A stretch of 64,000 nt of DNA, from assembly GCA_021300155.1 (NCBI GenBank), contig JAJTID010000050.1, positions 47,978-111,977 on the forward strand. The letters are read 5' to 3'. The stretch's first letter is position 1. Each line of letters opens with the position of its first letter. The DNA is from Pirellula sp. (GTDB lineage: Bacteria > Planctomycetota > Planctomycetia > Pirellulales > Pirellulaceae). Shown in pieces: positions 25,580 to 35,645 of the stretch. The translations under genes were made by a program, and so were the position numbers. Below the pieces are notes generated by a model. The model saw nothing but the letters and a program-made list of their open reading frames with translations, had not been told where the DNA came from and ran no database searches.

Positions 25580-26896
25580 ATGCCAGAAATTCAGGCTTTT
25601 CGCGGTCTTCGATACAATTTGGCGCAGGTCGGGGCGCTCTCCGACTGTATTGCACCCCCGTACGATGTGGTCGACTCCGAACTACAGGAGCGACTTTACG
25701 GACTTTCGCCGTTCAATTTCCTTCGGCTGGAATTGAATCGACGTGAGCCAAACGACGCCGACGAAAACGAAGTTTATCAACGAGCGGCGAAGATCTATCG
25801 ATCGTGGAAAAGCGAAGGGGTCCTGCAAATGGAGCCCGATCCCGCGATTTATGTTTACCACCAAGAATTTGAGCTCGCAGGTCGAATGCGCGTGCGACGT
25901 GGCTTTATGGCCAGAGTTAAGCTTGAGCGATTTGGCGAAGGAAAGATTTATCCGCATGAGGATACTCATGCCAAAGCCAAGGACGATAGGTTGAGATTGA
26001 CCCGAGCTACGCAAGCAAATCTATCACAAATTTTCGGACTCTATCCGGACGAGGATAATGAAATCCAGGAAGTTTTGGAGCGAAAAACGGCTGGAGTTCA
26101 CGGACTAGAAGCGACTGATCATCTAAACGTACTTCACCGCATGTGGCCAGTTTCGGATGTAAAGACGATCCAGCAAGTCATGGCGCTCATGGCAGACCGC
26201 GAAATGTTCGTTGCGGATGGTCACCATCGTTATGAAACCGCTTGCAATTATCGTGACGAATTGAGCGCCCGATCTCCATTGCATCCGTCCCACCCCGCAA
26301 ACTTCGTGCTAACCATGTTGGTAAGTATGAGTGATCCAGGGTTGATCGTGTTGCCAACCCATCGGCTCCTTCATCAAGTGCCAGCCATGACAACGGAACA
26401 ATTGCACGCCAAGCTATCTCCTTTTTTTGATTGCGAGTTGGTCGGCGAGGGACCAGAAAGCACAGGTGCTGTTTGGGCGGAAATGGCTCGGTTGGATGAA
26501 CAGTTGATCATGGCGATCTACTCCAAGGCATCCAATCAATGGACACGAATCTCTGCCAAACAAGAGGCCGCAGACCGCATGGCAATTCTATCACAACAGT
26601 ATTCCGCTGAATGGCAAGAGTTGGGTGTCGCCGTCCTGCATCGATTGGTATTCGATGACTTATTGGGGCTGGCGGAGATGCCAAAGCCGACTTATGTAAA
26701 TTCGGTGCGCGAGGTCATCGACGGGCTGAGCGGAAATCTTGACGGAGGTCTGGATTATCAGCTTGCAGCCATGGTGATGCCGGCAACCATCGAACACATT
26801 CAATCCGTCTCATTGAATCAAGAACGAATGCCCGCGAAGAGTACCTATTTCTATCCGAAGCTAGTATCCGGACTGGTTGTTCATCCGCTTACGTAG
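25580..26896 (+). CDS. DUF1015 family protein
   Basis: About 438 residues, the usual length. FRGLRYN at the N-terminus, CIAPPYDVV, GKIYPHEDTHAKAKDDRL and the conserved FVADGHHRYETA are the family's hallmark segments. It is cytosolic; biochemical function is not established. Followed after about 37 bases by the dipeptidase gene on the same strand, so co-transcription is possible. Confidence 0.92.
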   Translation: MPEIQAFRGLRYNLAQVGALSDCIAPPYDVVDSELQERLYGLSPFNFLRLELNRREPNDADENEVYQRAAKIYRSWKSEGVLQMEPDPAIYVYHQEFELAGRMRVRRGFMARVKLERFGEGKIYPHEDTHAKAKDDRLRLTRATQANLSQIFGLYPDEDNEIQEVLERKTAGVHGLEATDHLNVLHRMWPVSDVKTIQQVMALMADREMFVADGHHRYETACNYRDELSARSPLHPSHPANFVLTMLVSMSDPGLIVLPTHRLLHQVPAMTTEQLHAKLSPFFDCELVGEGPESTGAVWAEMARLDEQLIMAIYSKASNQWTRISAKQEAADRMAILSQQYSAEWQELGVAVLHRLVFDDLLGLAEMPKPTYVNSVREVIDGLSGNLDGGLDYQLAAMVMPATIEHIQSVSLNQERMPAKSTYFYPKLVSGLVVHPLT

Positions 26897-26933
26897 CCAC
26901 GACAAATTCATTGATGGAGGAACCAATCCAATC

Positions 26934-28025
26934 ATGATGTTGTTTGATGCCCATTTAGATCTCGCTCTCAACGGCGTAGACCTTAATCGTGACTTACGAC
27001 AAACGGTCGATGATATCCGAGCTCAAGAAATCACCTTGGAGATGACGGAGTTGGGAAGGAAGACCAATACGCTGAGTTTTCCAGAACTGAAGGCATCCGG
27101 GTTAGCTATCTGCTTGACCACGATGTTGGCGAGGTTGGAGCAACCGATCAACCATTCGTTTGGTTGGACAAGCCCGCAAACGTGCTATGCCATGGCGCAT
27201 GCGCATCTGGCGTATTATCGAGCCATGGAACGATCCGGGGTAATGAAGTTGATTCGCACCAAAAGCGAACTGGTGTCTCACATCCAAGCCTACGAATCGG
27301 ATCCTGTGGGAACACCATTGGGATATCTGTTGACGATGGAGGGAGCTGACCCATTGCTAACGCCGGACACGGTGTTCGAGTTTTACGATCATGGGCTGCG
27401 AGCGCTGGGCCTGACTCACTACGGCACAAATCGGTATGGAGGCGGTACGCGTAGCGAGGTTGGGCTGTCATTGGATGCGCTGCAATTGTTGGCTAACTGC
27501 GATTCGCTCGGGATTACGATTGATATGACGCATCTCTCGGATGTTGCGTTTTGGCAAGTAGCGGAGCACTTTCGAGGGCGAGTTCACGCCAGCCATCAGA
27601 ACGCGCGTGGCATCTGCAATTGGCAACGTCAGTTTAGCGACGAGCAGATTCGTTTGATCATCGAGCGCGACGGAGTCCTCGGCGTTTCGATGGATGTGAT
27701 CATGTTGCAGGAAGGCTATGTGCGTGGCGTAACACCGCCGAAAGAGTCGCTGGAACGAGCCGTAGACCAGATTGAATACGTTCGCAACATAGGCGGATCG
27801 ATACGACATATCGGCATCGGTTCCGATCTCGACGGCGGCTATGGTAATGAGCAAACGCCCATCGATTTGCGTCGCTATCGTGATTTGCAAAAGATGGTTG
27901 AGATCATGCAGCGCCGAGGCTTCTCGGACGGCGACATTCAGGCTGTGTTTTATGGCAACTGGCTGCGGTTCTTCTGCGAAGTTTTGCCAGATACCGCTTC
28001 ACCGCAAACGGGTGTGACCGGCTAA
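26934..28025 (+). CDS. Membrane dipeptidase family protein (M19)
   Basis: About 363 residues. Zinc-dependent dipeptidase fold: FDAHLDLALNG gives the HxD ligands, EGADPL the bridging Glu region, IDMTHLSD a His ligand, HASHQNARG another, and IGSDLDGGYG the C-terminal catalytic Asp. ATG 26934 (directly followed by a second ATG) is chosen because GGAGGAA lies upstream; the frame extends to 26877 inside the previous gene. No signal peptide, so cytosolic. Probable substrates are short or D-amino-acid peptides. Confidence 0.9.
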   Translation: MMLFDAHLDLALNGVDLNRDLRQTVDDIRAQEITLEMTELGRKTNTLSFPELKASGLAICLTTMLARLEQPINHSFGWTSPQTCYAMAHAHLAYYRAMERSGVMKLIRTKSELVSHIQAYESDPVGTPLGYLLTMEGADPLLTPDTVFEFYDHGLRALGLTHYGTNRYGGGTRSEVGLSLDALQLLANCDSLGITIDMTHLSDVAFWQVAEHFRGRVHASHQNARGICNWQRQFSDEQIRLIIERDGVLGVSMDVIMLQEGYVRGVTPPKESLERAVDQIEYVRNIGGSIRHIGIGSDLDGGYGNEQTPIDLRRYRDLQKMVEIMQRRGFSDGDIQAVFYGNWLRFFCEVLPDTASPQTGVTG

Positions 28026-28316
28026 TCGGTTCGTCATGCTGCCATTGGTAGGAATGAATCCGAGTAGTTCTTTCTTGTTTTTAAGTATTTGGCAAGACTA
28101 CATATTCTATGTTGCTCTGTGGTTACATCCCGTAGTCCCATAGCTCGCTCGTCTCAATGCACCGCATGTGCCGCATCGATTGAGCGTTCTTCCCTCTCCA
28201 ACGCATTCCGCTCTGTTCCATGCGGTCTTTGATCACATGCCTTCGATAGTCATGGGGAAAGGGCGTGGCAGAGCCCTCTTCTGCATTTGGATTTGGTCGG
28301 CGTTCCCTATTTAGAG

Positions 28317-29510
28317 TTACTTTTCTGCAGGCTGATTGATCAAAATGAACGTACCACTTTTGCCTGCGACGGCTATGTCGTTTCGTTTGTCTTGATTCAA
28401 ATCACCAACAGCGATTTGCAAACCGACCCCTACATGCCCTTGTTCGATAACTGATTTCGTAAAGCCTGAACCGGTCCAGCGATAGGCATTGATTTCAGGC
28501 ATGTCTTTTCCACCAGGATCCCCACCGTTGTGCGCGAAGTATCTTTTGCCTGACACGAGTTCATCAACCCCGTCGCCATCGAGATCGACCAACGCTAGCG
28601 CGTGGGGCTGTGAAAAGGATTTGTCGATCACGATTTCTTCAAAAGCTAGTGCCTCGTCTTGTTTCGTTTGCTTTCGTTTCCACCAATAAAGGCCGAAGTC
28701 ATGTCCAGCGCCGAGTAGCATATCGTTCAGTCCATCTCCATCCACATCTTTCACAATCATCGGGATACTACCCTGGATATTCCAGTCGGCATGATACTTC
28801 CATGGCTTCGTCCAAGCATCTGATGCTGGTTGTTCGAACCAACCTGATCCGATCAGCACATCGATTCGACCATCGTTATTGATGTCACCGACACCGAGTC
28901 CGTGTTGGTTTCCTTCCGCGCCGACGACTGCCTTTTCCAATTGATAGACAGCCGGATTCTCCTTGGTCGGTTGTCGTTTGGTAAATCGCCAAATGACCGT
29001 CGGGTTCTTTTTGTTCCAACTGTTGACTACCCATTCTGGTTTTCCATCGCCATCGATATCTGCCATCAGTTGGGCTTCGTTTTGGCTTGCACCGGTATCT
29101 ACCAACAGATGCTTCTTCCAAGTTTGGCCGAGACGCCAACCTTCGGAACCAGGATTTTCGTACCAGTAAACTTGCGTTGGAAGAAAGGAGCCAGCGACAA
29201 CATCTGGACGGCCGTCTGAATTCATGTCCATGATGAAATCGCCGTTGGATTCGACATAGCCGTTCCAATCTTCGATGGTCCGAATAGGTCGCGGCTTGAA
29301 GTCAGGGGCTGCGTACCAATTTCGTCCTGCGATGACATCGTTTTTCCCGTCTCCATTTAGATCGCCGATGGCACAACCTTCGTTTGCGTCCAGCGCCAAC
29401 ATTTCAATTTTCCATCGAAAGCCAGTTAGCTTTGGGGCCGCCTCTTGTGCAATGATCGTGAACGATGGGGCAACCGCGATCGCCAGCGCTCCAAATAGTC
29501 GAGTCAACAT
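28317..29510 (-). CDS. Exported FG-GAP/VCBS repeat protein
   Basis: About 397 residues from ATG 29510 (AGGAA upstream); an upstream extension to 29627 lacks sense as a leader. Signal peptide MLTRLFGALAIAVAPSFTIIA. The rest is a beta-propeller of repeats with Ca-binding-like cores: IGDLNGDGKNDVIAG, DMNSDGRPDVVAG, DIDGDGKPEWVVN, DINNDGRIDVLIG, DVDGDGLNDMLLG, DLDGDGVDELVSG, DLNQDKRNDIAVAG. Seven blades can be counted. Likely a periplasmic or surface binding protein; ligand unknown. Confidence 0.9.
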   Translation of the reverse strand: MLTRLFGALAIAVAPSFTIIAQEAAPKLTGFRWKIEMLALDANEGCAIGDLNGDGKNDVIAGRNWYAAPDFKPRPIRTIEDWNGYVESNGDFIMDMNSDGRPDVVAGSFLPTQVYWYENPGSEGWRLGQTWKKHLLVDTGASQNEAQLMADIDGDGKPEWVVNSWNKKNPTVIWRFTKRQPTKENPAVYQLEKAVVGAEGNQHGLGVGDINNDGRIDVLIGSGWFEQPASDAWTKPWKYHADWNIQGSIPMIVKDVDGDGLNDMLLGAGHDFGLYWWKRKQTKQDEALAFEEIVIDKSFSQPHALALVDLDGDGVDELVSGKRYFAHNGGDPGGKDMPEINAYRWTGSGFTKSVIEQGHVGVGLQIAVGDLNQDKRNDIAVAGKSGTFILINQPAEK

Positions 29511-29645
29511 ATTTGATTCCTTACGGATTGAATAGGTGAGAGTTAAAGCTCGCATTATACTCGTACCGGAGTGGTTTGGGATTGAAGTGAACAATAAAGC
29601 AGAGCGGCTGAGATCGTATCTTGGCACGGGATTGAGGTACCAGCG

Positions 29646-30473
29646 ATGTTAGAGGTCAGGCAACGGAAATGGCTTTGGGGGCCATGGGGAGTTATGCGTT
29701 TTGAAGCGTTGCGTTCAATGACTTTTTGGCGAGTCATGGTATGGTTTTCGTTAACATTTTTTCCCGTAATTTTATTGTCTGTTGCCATATCACGTCTACC
29801 AGGGAGAGTGGAAGAAAATGTGCCGCCAGGGGATTTGGCGTTTGGAGTCGCATCTTTAATCTTCATTTTGTTGCCGCAGGTTGTCACGGTTCTTAGTTTG
29901 CTTTTGTGGGCAACCCCAGTTGTCCATTCGGAGCTCGAAGGCCAAACATGGGTGTATGCCGTCGTTCGACCGGGCGGAAGACGGTCCGTGCTTTTGGGGA
30001 AATACGTCGTCGCAGTATTGTGGACGATTAGCGCAACGTGCGTGGCGGCTACATGTCTTGTCCCTGCCATCTACCGGATGACAGGAGAGTATACGATGCG
30101 AATATGGGCTGTCACCTGCATGCTGAATGTTCTAGCTGCGCTCACCTATGGCGCGGCATTTGTACTTATCGGGACACTTATTCAACGTCGAGCCATGGTG
30201 GCTGGCTTTTTGTTTGCATTGATTGTGGAAGCATTGCTTTCTTTGGTTCCTGCGATAATTAGTCAATTCACCGTTAGTTTTCGATTGCGGTCCCTGTTGA
30301 TTCAATATCTTGATATCACACTAACGGAAACAGAATCGATTAAGACCTTTTTCAATTTGGAACATCCTCCTATTGTCCATCTCTTGGGACTTCTCGCTTA
30401 CGTGGGGATTACGCTAGGGATCGCTTTGTGGCGAGTTCAATCAAGTCAGTTTTCTTGGCAGAGCGAATTGTAG
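29646..30473 (+). CDS. ABC-2 type permease-like membrane protein
   Basis: About 275 residues with six predicted membrane helices (FWRVMVWFSLTFFPVILLSV, FILLPQVVTVLSLLLWATPV, YVVAVLWTISATCVAATCLV, LNVLAALTYGAAFVLIG, GFLFALIVEALLSLVPAII, HLLGLLAYVGITLGIALW). The segment between helix 2 and 3 (SELEGQTWVYAVVRPGGRRSVLLGKY) is typical of ABC-2 permeases. No ATP-binding gene is adjacent. Divergent from the FG-GAP gene. Confidence 0.75.
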   Translation: MLEVRQRKWLWGPWGVMRFEALRSMTFWRVMVWFSLTFFPVILLSVAISRLPGRVEENVPPGDLAFGVASLIFILLPQVVTVLSLLLWATPVVHSELEGQTWVYAVVRPGGRRSVLLGKYVVAVLWTISATCVAATCLVPAIYRMTGEYTMRIWAVTCMLNVLAALTYGAAFVLIGTLIQRRAMVAGFLFALIVEALLSLVPAIISQFTVSFRLRSLLIQYLDITLTETESIKTFFNLEHPPIVHLLGLLAYVGITLGIALWRVQSSQFSWQSEL

Positions 30474-30496
30474 TCATTGAATTGTAGTCATTGATT
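30465..30496. repeat. Short direct repeat at the end of the permease gene
   Basis: GAATTGTAGTCATT occurs twice in tandem, the first copy including the stop codon. It is a small recent-looking duplication. Confidence 0.8.
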
Positions 30497-30533
30497 CGGA
30501 AGCTTGCGAAGCGGTTGTAATTGTCGCTCAAAA

Positions 30534-30559
30534 GACAAGCTGGAAGCGTGTCCCACATG
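30534..30559. repeat. Interspersed repeat family B, copy 2
   Basis: GACAAGCTGGAAGCGTGTCC followed by CACATG differs from the copy at 22452-22476 by one base over about 25. Intergenic. Confidence 0.7.
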
Positions 30560-30782
30560 CATCTTAAAACAATCGTTACATGTTGCACAATGCGTGAGGG
30601 TCGGGTAATCCGGCATGGTTAGGCAAGAAAGTTGTAGAGGGCAAACTCTTCCTTCATGCTTTCGGGATGGAGTTTCGATAACTCAGGTGTCAACTCGCCT
30701 GATCTTGAGAATGGATCTTTGGTCTGGCGGTCCTACCCAAAGCACATAATCCTTTGCTGTATGACTCGACGTGGCCACGGAC

Positions 30783-30810
30783 GGCTGACTCAGCTTCCGT
30801 GCGGAGTCAG
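30783..30810 (+). promoter_or_regulatory. Leader hairpin before the exported repeat protein
   Basis: GCTGACTC and GAGTCAGC form a perfect eight-pair stem with a 12-base loop, ending 42 bases before ATG 30853. There is no T run, so attenuation is not obvious; it could stabilise the leader or bind a protein as DNA. Confidence 0.4.
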
Positions 30811-30852
30811 CTATTGTGGACACTCGATTCAACACTGTTTCGAGGTCCAAAA

Positions 30853-32490
30853 ATGCGTTCCCATCCCATTCGCAATGTCTTGCGCGGCCTGATTGCAGCA
30901 GGTCTCCTCGCCGCCGGTGCAAATGTCAGTTATGGTCATTCCGCAGTGCGACACTATTCATTATCGCACGCATGCTTTCTGAATGACTTCGATTCAGATT
31001 CGCACTTGGGACTACATCGAAACCAAGGCCAGGAATCGCTTTTTGCAGCGATCGAAACCGAAAGACTGGATCAAATCCATGAGATTCAAGAGTGTGAGCG
31101 AGCTGCCGCGCTGCACGATGCTCGCTCTCGCGTGAACGCTTTTCTCAATCATCGAGTACCACGCATTAGCAACGAACTGTTGTTCGGGTTCCGTACTGGT
31201 TTTTCCTGGGTCGGGCTGGTCGCGAAGACCCGAAATTCCGTCATCAGTCAATGGAATGGTGCACTGCTAAAGCTCGCGGATATCGTTGGCCAGGTACAAT
31301 CCACAGAACTCGAACCAACATCCGTCGGAATTCAAGCAAACATCTTCGTCTATCGGTTTGAAGATGAATCCAATGGTTCAGCAATCGAGATGGACGAGAC
31401 AGTTTCCAATAGCTTGCCGAATCAGCTTGTTGTTGCAGAGTTGCATCCGGATGACCGAGCTGCATACAACTCGTTGCAAACAGGCATGGATCCGATCTGC
31501 AACGAATGGCAAAAATGCGAGCCCAAGGATCCAAAGTACTCGTCGATCGCCAATTCCTGTTCCATTGTGGAAGACAATTCATACCTTGAGGAGATCACGG
31601 TTGTTCAATCACAAACCCTAGATGCGTCCGAGGAAGTAGCGAAGAGTGAAGTAATCACTGAAGGCACTTTGATAGCGGAATCCAATCGCGCTTGGGAGGA
31701 GCCAGCTCGACCACCGATTCTTGAGGGGGACTCGACGCCAAAGGTTGCGTCTAACACTTCGACAGATTACGGACATTGCGGTCTAGGACACTGTGCTATT
31801 GAGAGTCTAGGACACTGCGCTATTGAGAATAGTGCTATTGAGAATAGTGCTAATGAGAATACTGCTAATGAAAACAGTGAACCGATTCTCGCCGATAAAG
31901 AGCATGACCTTTTGTCGGATGTACCAAACTACCTCGGCGATGTAGAGAGATTGCCGATCGATGAAATGAGAATACCGCACGTTGAATTGCCGTTGGTGTA
32001 CGATAGAAATGTCATTGATTGCTGGACGGCAACAGATTGGAACGTTAAGCATTGGTACTTCAAATCGCAATCGCACACATCGACAGGTTTGTTCTACTCA
32101 AGCCCACACAAGCGGATCTACAACGATCTTGCGATGGCTACAGGAAGCCCTGTTTCGGGTGTCCTGGACCAGCTTCCGATCGATCCTGCCTTGATACCAA
32201 ATGATAGTCGGAGCCTGTACCCAGAAACTGACATTGTCGAGTACCCTTCGTTCTTCACTGTGTACACACCTGGTCCTTGGTTCTCTGATTTGATCTCGTC
32301 GACCACTGATTTCGCGAAGTCGCAGTGGAAGCTCTGGCGTCCAACGATGGAGAAATCGCGAAAACAAACCAATCGAATCACGGCGAACCATCTGCGAAAC
32401 ATTGGAATGTTCTTCCTAAAGTCAGCGTCTCTTTTCGATACGACTGGCTTCGACGCCGAAGTCGCGGGACGTGACCAAACTCAACGGTAG
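30853..32490 (+). CDS. Exported protein of unknown function with decaying tandem repeats
   Basis: About 545 residues from ATG 30853. Signal peptide (IRNVLRGLIAAGLLAAGANVSYG) then a largely hydrophilic chain without a recognised domain. In the middle (about residues 305-345) short units of the types LGHCAIES and AIENS/ANEN are repeated, matching DNA repeats at 31771-31880. The C-terminal third is richer in Trp, Tyr and Pro and may be folded. The reading frame is intact, so it is expressed or recently was. Confidence 0.6.
   Translation: MRSHPIRNVLRGLIAAGLLAAGANVSYGHSAVRHYSLSHACFLNDFDSDSHLGLHRNQGQESLFAAIETERLDQIHEIQECERAAALHDARSRVNAFLNHRVPRISNELLFGFRTGFSWVGLVAKTRNSVISQWNGALLKLADIVGQVQSTELEPTSVGIQANIFVYRFEDESNGSAIEMDETVSNSLPNQLVVAELHPDDRAAYNSLQTGMDPICNEWQKCEPKDPKYSSIANSCSIVEDNSYLEEITVVQSQTLDASEEVAKSEVITEGTLIAESNRAWEEPARPPILEGDSTPKVASNTSTDYGHCGLGHCAIESLGHCAIENSAIENSANENTANENSEPILADKEHDLLSDVPNYLGDVERLPIDEMRIPHVELPLVYDRNVIDCWTATDWNVKHWYFKSQSHTSTGLFYSSPHKRIYNDLAMATGSPVSGVLDQLPIDPALIPNDSRSLYPETDIVEYPSFFTVYTPGPWFSDLISSTTDFAKSQWKLWRPTMEKSRKQTNRITANHLRNIGMFFLKSASLFDTTGFDAEVAGRDQTQR
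31771..31880. repeat. Two nested tandem repeats within the exported protein gene
   Basis: Units of about 24 bases (TCTAGGACACTGNGCTATTG type) pass into 15-base units (AGAATAGTGCTATTG type) that gradually diverge (ATTGAG to AATGAG to AATGAA). The order suggests stepwise slippage amplification. Confidence 0.8.
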
Positions 32491-32646
32491 ACCTCAGGCC
32501 AATAAATCAATGAGAGTGGGATGGGCAAAGGCGAGGAGCGAGGTGATCCCAATTAGTTTGCGAGAACGTTTCGAAAACCGAATTCGAGTGTATGATGAGT
32601 TATCCACGCACGCCAAGGTTCGTGTTGTTGACGATTCTTCCCTAAA

Positions 32647-34155
32647 ATGACCCTAATGACTTTATTACCCAAGCCGTTCGCATCGGTTGCTTTGCTGCTT
32701 CTGGCGATTGTTTCACCAATATTTGCTACCGACAAGAAACCTAATGTTCTTTTCGTTCTCACGGACGATCAACGCTGGGACGCTATCGGCCTCGGTGGAA
32801 GCAAACACCTCAAGACGCCCAACATGGATCGCCTCGGCCGAGAAGGTGTCTATTTTAGAAACGCTTTCTGCACCACATCGTTGTGCTCCCCAAGCCGCGC
32901 CAGCATCCTTAGCGGTCTCTATGCTCATGCCCACGGCGTCACCAACAACTTTGCCGAGTATCCTGCTGGCTTCAAGAGCTTTCCGATCGTCTTACAATCT
33001 CAGGGCTATGACACTGCCTATTTCGGCAAATGGCACATGGGGGAAGAAAACGACGAACCTCGTCCAGGATTCAATTGGTTCGTAACGCACAAAGGGCAGG
33101 GCAAGTATTTTGATACCGAGTTCAATATCAATGGAACAAAACGAGAAGTCGTCAAGGGATACTACACCACCGTCGTAACGGATATGGCGGAGGAGTGGCT
33201 CAATCGGCCACGCGATGGCAAACCGTGGTGCATGATCATCGGCCACAAAGCGCCGCACAGTTTTTATTTTCCAGAACCGAAATACGAAAAGTCCTTTGAG
33301 AACGTTCGCGTACCCTATCCCGAGTCTGCTTTCATGCTTGAGGATAAACCGAACTGGATCAAGCAACGACTTTACACATGGCACGGTATCTACGGTCCTC
33401 TCTTCGATTGGCGCAAAAAGTTCCCCGACGACTCACCTGAAGCGGTGAAAGACTTTGAAGCGATGACACGGGCATATTGGGGAACTCTGCTCTCGGTGGA
33501 TGACAGCATCGGGCGGTTGTATCGTCTGCTGCAACAACGAGGCGAGTTGGACAATACGATCATCGTCTTCATGAGTGACAATGGTATTCTAAATGGCGAG
33601 CATGGGATGGTTGACAAGCGAACGTCGCACGAGCCGAGCATACGGATCGTTCAAGTGGTGCGTTTTCCTGGCCTGACTCCTATCGATAAACCCAAAGTGA
33701 TCGATCAGCAAGTGCTCACGATAGACATCGCGCCAAGCTTGCTCGAACTATGCGGTGCACCTTCACTTCCCGGCGTGCATGGCCGATCTTGGAAGAAACT
33801 AGTCCAAGAGGGAGATGGCTCGTGGCGAAAACGGTGGCTCTATCACTACAACTACGAGAAACAGTTTCCGTACACACCTAATGTGCGGAGCGTCCGAACC
33901 GAGAGTTGGAAATTCACCCGCTATCCACACGGTGACGGGTCGGCCGATCGGCATCCTGGCGAGCTTTACAACATCGAATTCGATCCGGAAGAACGCCACA
34001 ATCTGTTCGCCAACCCGAAATATGCGGGTATCGTCAGCGAGATGAAACTCGAACTCGTCAAGGCGATGGCTGAGGTCGGATTGAACGAATCCAATGACAA
34101 AATGCCTATCGATGAAGGGATCAAGTCCGAGTTGCCCGACCAGAAGATTCGGTAG
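32647..34155 (+). CDS. Sulfatase (Cys-type, FGly-dependent), exported
   Basis: About 502 residues. Signal peptide ending near [15 protein letters not shown] is the N-terminal metal-binding segment and C80 in [12 protein letters not shown] is the Cys converted to formylglycine (C-x-P-x-R). [15 protein letters not shown] and [14 protein letters not shown] are further active-site segments. It likely removes sulfate esters from algal or animal polysaccharides in the periplasm. It converges with another sulfatase, the two stop codons being four bases apart. Confidence 0.93.
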   Translation: MTLMTLLPKPFASVALLLLAIVSPIFATDKKPNVLFVLTDDQRWDAIGLGGSKHLKTPNMDRLGREGVYFRNAFCTTSLCSPSRASILSGLYAHAHGVTNNFAEYPAGFKSFPIVLQSQGYDTAYFGKWHMGEENDEPRPGFNWFVTHKGQGKYFDTEFNINGTKREVVKGYYTTVVTDMAEEWLNRPRDGKPWCMIIGHKAPHSFYFPEPKYEKSFENVRVPYPESAFMLEDKPNWIKQRLYTWHGIYGPLFDWRKKFPDDSPEAVKDFEAMTRAYWGTLLSVDDSIGRLYRLLQQRGELDNTIIVFMSDNGILNGEHGMVDKRTSHEPSIRIVQVVRFPGLTPIDKPKVIDQQVLTIDIAPSLLELCGAPSLPGVHGRSWKKLVQEGDGSWRKRWLYHYNYEKQFPYTPNVRSVRTESWKFTRYPHGDGSADRHPGELYNIEFDPEERHNLFANPKYAGIVSEMKLELVKAMAEVGLNESNDKMPIDEGIKSELPDQKIR

Positions 34156-34159
34156 TCAA

Positions 34160-35629
34160 TTACTTTGGCTTTTTGTTCGGATTAGGAAGCAGGTTTATCT
34201 TCGCTAGTAACTCTGCCACAGTAACAGGATGCTCGCTCGCGACATTTTTTGTTTCGTTGATATCGGATTGCATATCGAACAACTCAACCTGTGGAGTCGA
34301 CGCATCTTTCGTTGGCTGAACAATCAATCGCCAACGATCCGTTCGGACGGTTCGTTGCCCGCCGGACCAAAAACCATGTGCATCTTTGATCGATGCGGCG
34401 ATAGGATCTTCCAATTGTGGCCTTAAGCTCTTTCCGTCAAGCTCACTCGGAGTTGGCAAATGACAAAGATCGGCCAGCGTCGGCAGTAGGTCTACGGTTT
34501 CAACCGTTGCATGGCTTGTTTGGCCAGGCTGCCGCATACCTGGATAACGAATCATCAATGGCGATCGGAGCGCATTCTCGTAAAGGCAGTGCTTTCCCCA
34601 AATCGAGTGTTCTCCCAGTAGGAAACCGTGGTCACTCCACAGCACAACGATGGTGTCTTTTTCACGATCGAGTTCTCGCAATGTTGACAGGACTCGTCCA
34701 ACCTGTTCGTCCATGTAACTCACGCATGCCGCATACGCTTGACGAATCTCTCTGGCGTAGTCAATATCCGAGTCTGGGTTTCGCCCTGGTGCGTGACCGT
34801 AGTTTCCTCGAAACTCGCCGCTGTTGTGCCACCCCGACGGCCATGACGGTTTGGCCGCCACCTCAGCAACCAGATCTGGTATAACACTTCGATGGATATC
34901 GTGCCATCGCTTCGGTGCAGCAAATGGTAAATGCGGCTTGAAGAAGCCGACGCAAAAAAACCAAGGCTCTTGTTGGGCCGATAACATTTTCAACGTTTGA
35001 ATGGCTTCCGCTGCAACCCATGCGTCTGGATACGAATCGTCCGAACCATCGAACGCTTCGAGCGGAGGCGACTTTCCTGGTTTTCTCGCAACGCCATTCG
35101 CATAACCGTGCATGATCGATACAGGTGTTTTCCATGGCCCGTTCGGTATCCACGCACGATTCCACGCACCTGGCAACTCCTCGTCACCCTCGGCCCATTC
35201 TTTGCCCGTGAGGCCGCCGGGATAGTGAGTGATCTTACCAAGCGAATAGGTTCGGTAGCCATTTTGGCGAAACACAGCGGGAAGGCTTTGTTGCCCCCAT
35301 TCGTTTTGTGTTTGCTTGATTCCGTCATTCCCGACTTGCGATGCGACCGTTGGGTATCGACCTCGCATCAGGGCGCAACGAGATGCGCCGCACGTGGGCA
35401 CCTGGACATAGTGACGATCGAATAAGCGTGCCGTGGCAGCGAAGGCATCAATTTGCGGCGATTTTGCGTGTGGAACGCCGAAAGCCCCAAGATCGTTGCG
35501 CAGATCATCCACCGCGATAAAAAGCACGTTCGGTTGTTTCTCTGTTTGTTGTTTCTCTATCGCGTTGGCATGCCCGAGGGAGAGCAACACAACAACCGCG
35601 CACACAGCACGCCAAAAATAGATGTTCAT
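34160..35629 (-). CDS. Sulfatase (iduronate-2-sulfatase-like, Cys-type), exported
   Basis: About 489 residues from ATG 35629, which gives the signal peptide IYFWRAVCAVVVLLSLGHANA. FIAVDDLRNDLGAFG, C80 in PTCGASRCALMRGRYP (formylglycine site C-x-A-x-R), YSLGKITHYPGG, FKPHLPF and LWSDHGFLLGEHSIWGKHC match iduronate-2-sulfatase-like enzymes. It follows tyrS by 16 bases on the same strand, possibly read through from it. Confidence 0.92.
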   Translation of the reverse strand: MNIYFWRAVCAVVVLLSLGHANAIEKQQTEKQPNVLFIAVDDLRNDLGAFGVPHAKSPQIDAFAATARLFDRHYVQVPTCGASRCALMRGRYPTVASQVGNDGIKQTQNEWGQQSLPAVFRQNGYRTYSLGKITHYPGGLTGKEWAEGDEELPGAWNRAWIPNGPWKTPVSIMHGYANGVARKPGKSPPLEAFDGSDDSYPDAWVAAEAIQTLKMLSAQQEPWFFCVGFFKPHLPFAAPKRWHDIHRSVIPDLVAEVAAKPSWPSGWHNSGEFRGNYGHAPGRNPDSDIDYAREIRQAYAACVSYMDEQVGRVLSTLRELDREKDTIVVLWSDHGFLLGEHSIWGKHCLYENALRSPLMIRYPGMRQPGQTSHATVETVDLLPTLADLCHLPTPSELDGKSLRPQLEDPIAASIKDAHGFWSGGQRTVRTDRWRLIVQPTKDASTPQVELFDMQSDINETKNVASEHPVTVAELLAKINLLPNPNKKPK

Positions 35630-35645
35630 AGAAAGAAGTCGTTTC

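Larger units (their letters stand above)
30474..30852. other. Intergenic stretch with repeat copy and leader hairpin
   Basis: About 380 bases without a convincing gene. It holds the family B repeat at 30534-30559 and an eight-pair inverted repeat at 30783-30810 shortly before the next start codon; nothing else was recognised. Confidence 0.5.

Noticed and set aside
28026..28316. Gene or RNA in the gap between the M19 peptidase and the FG-GAP gene
   Set aside because: No frame with motifs, no stable consecutive hairpins and no repeats were seen in these 291 bases.
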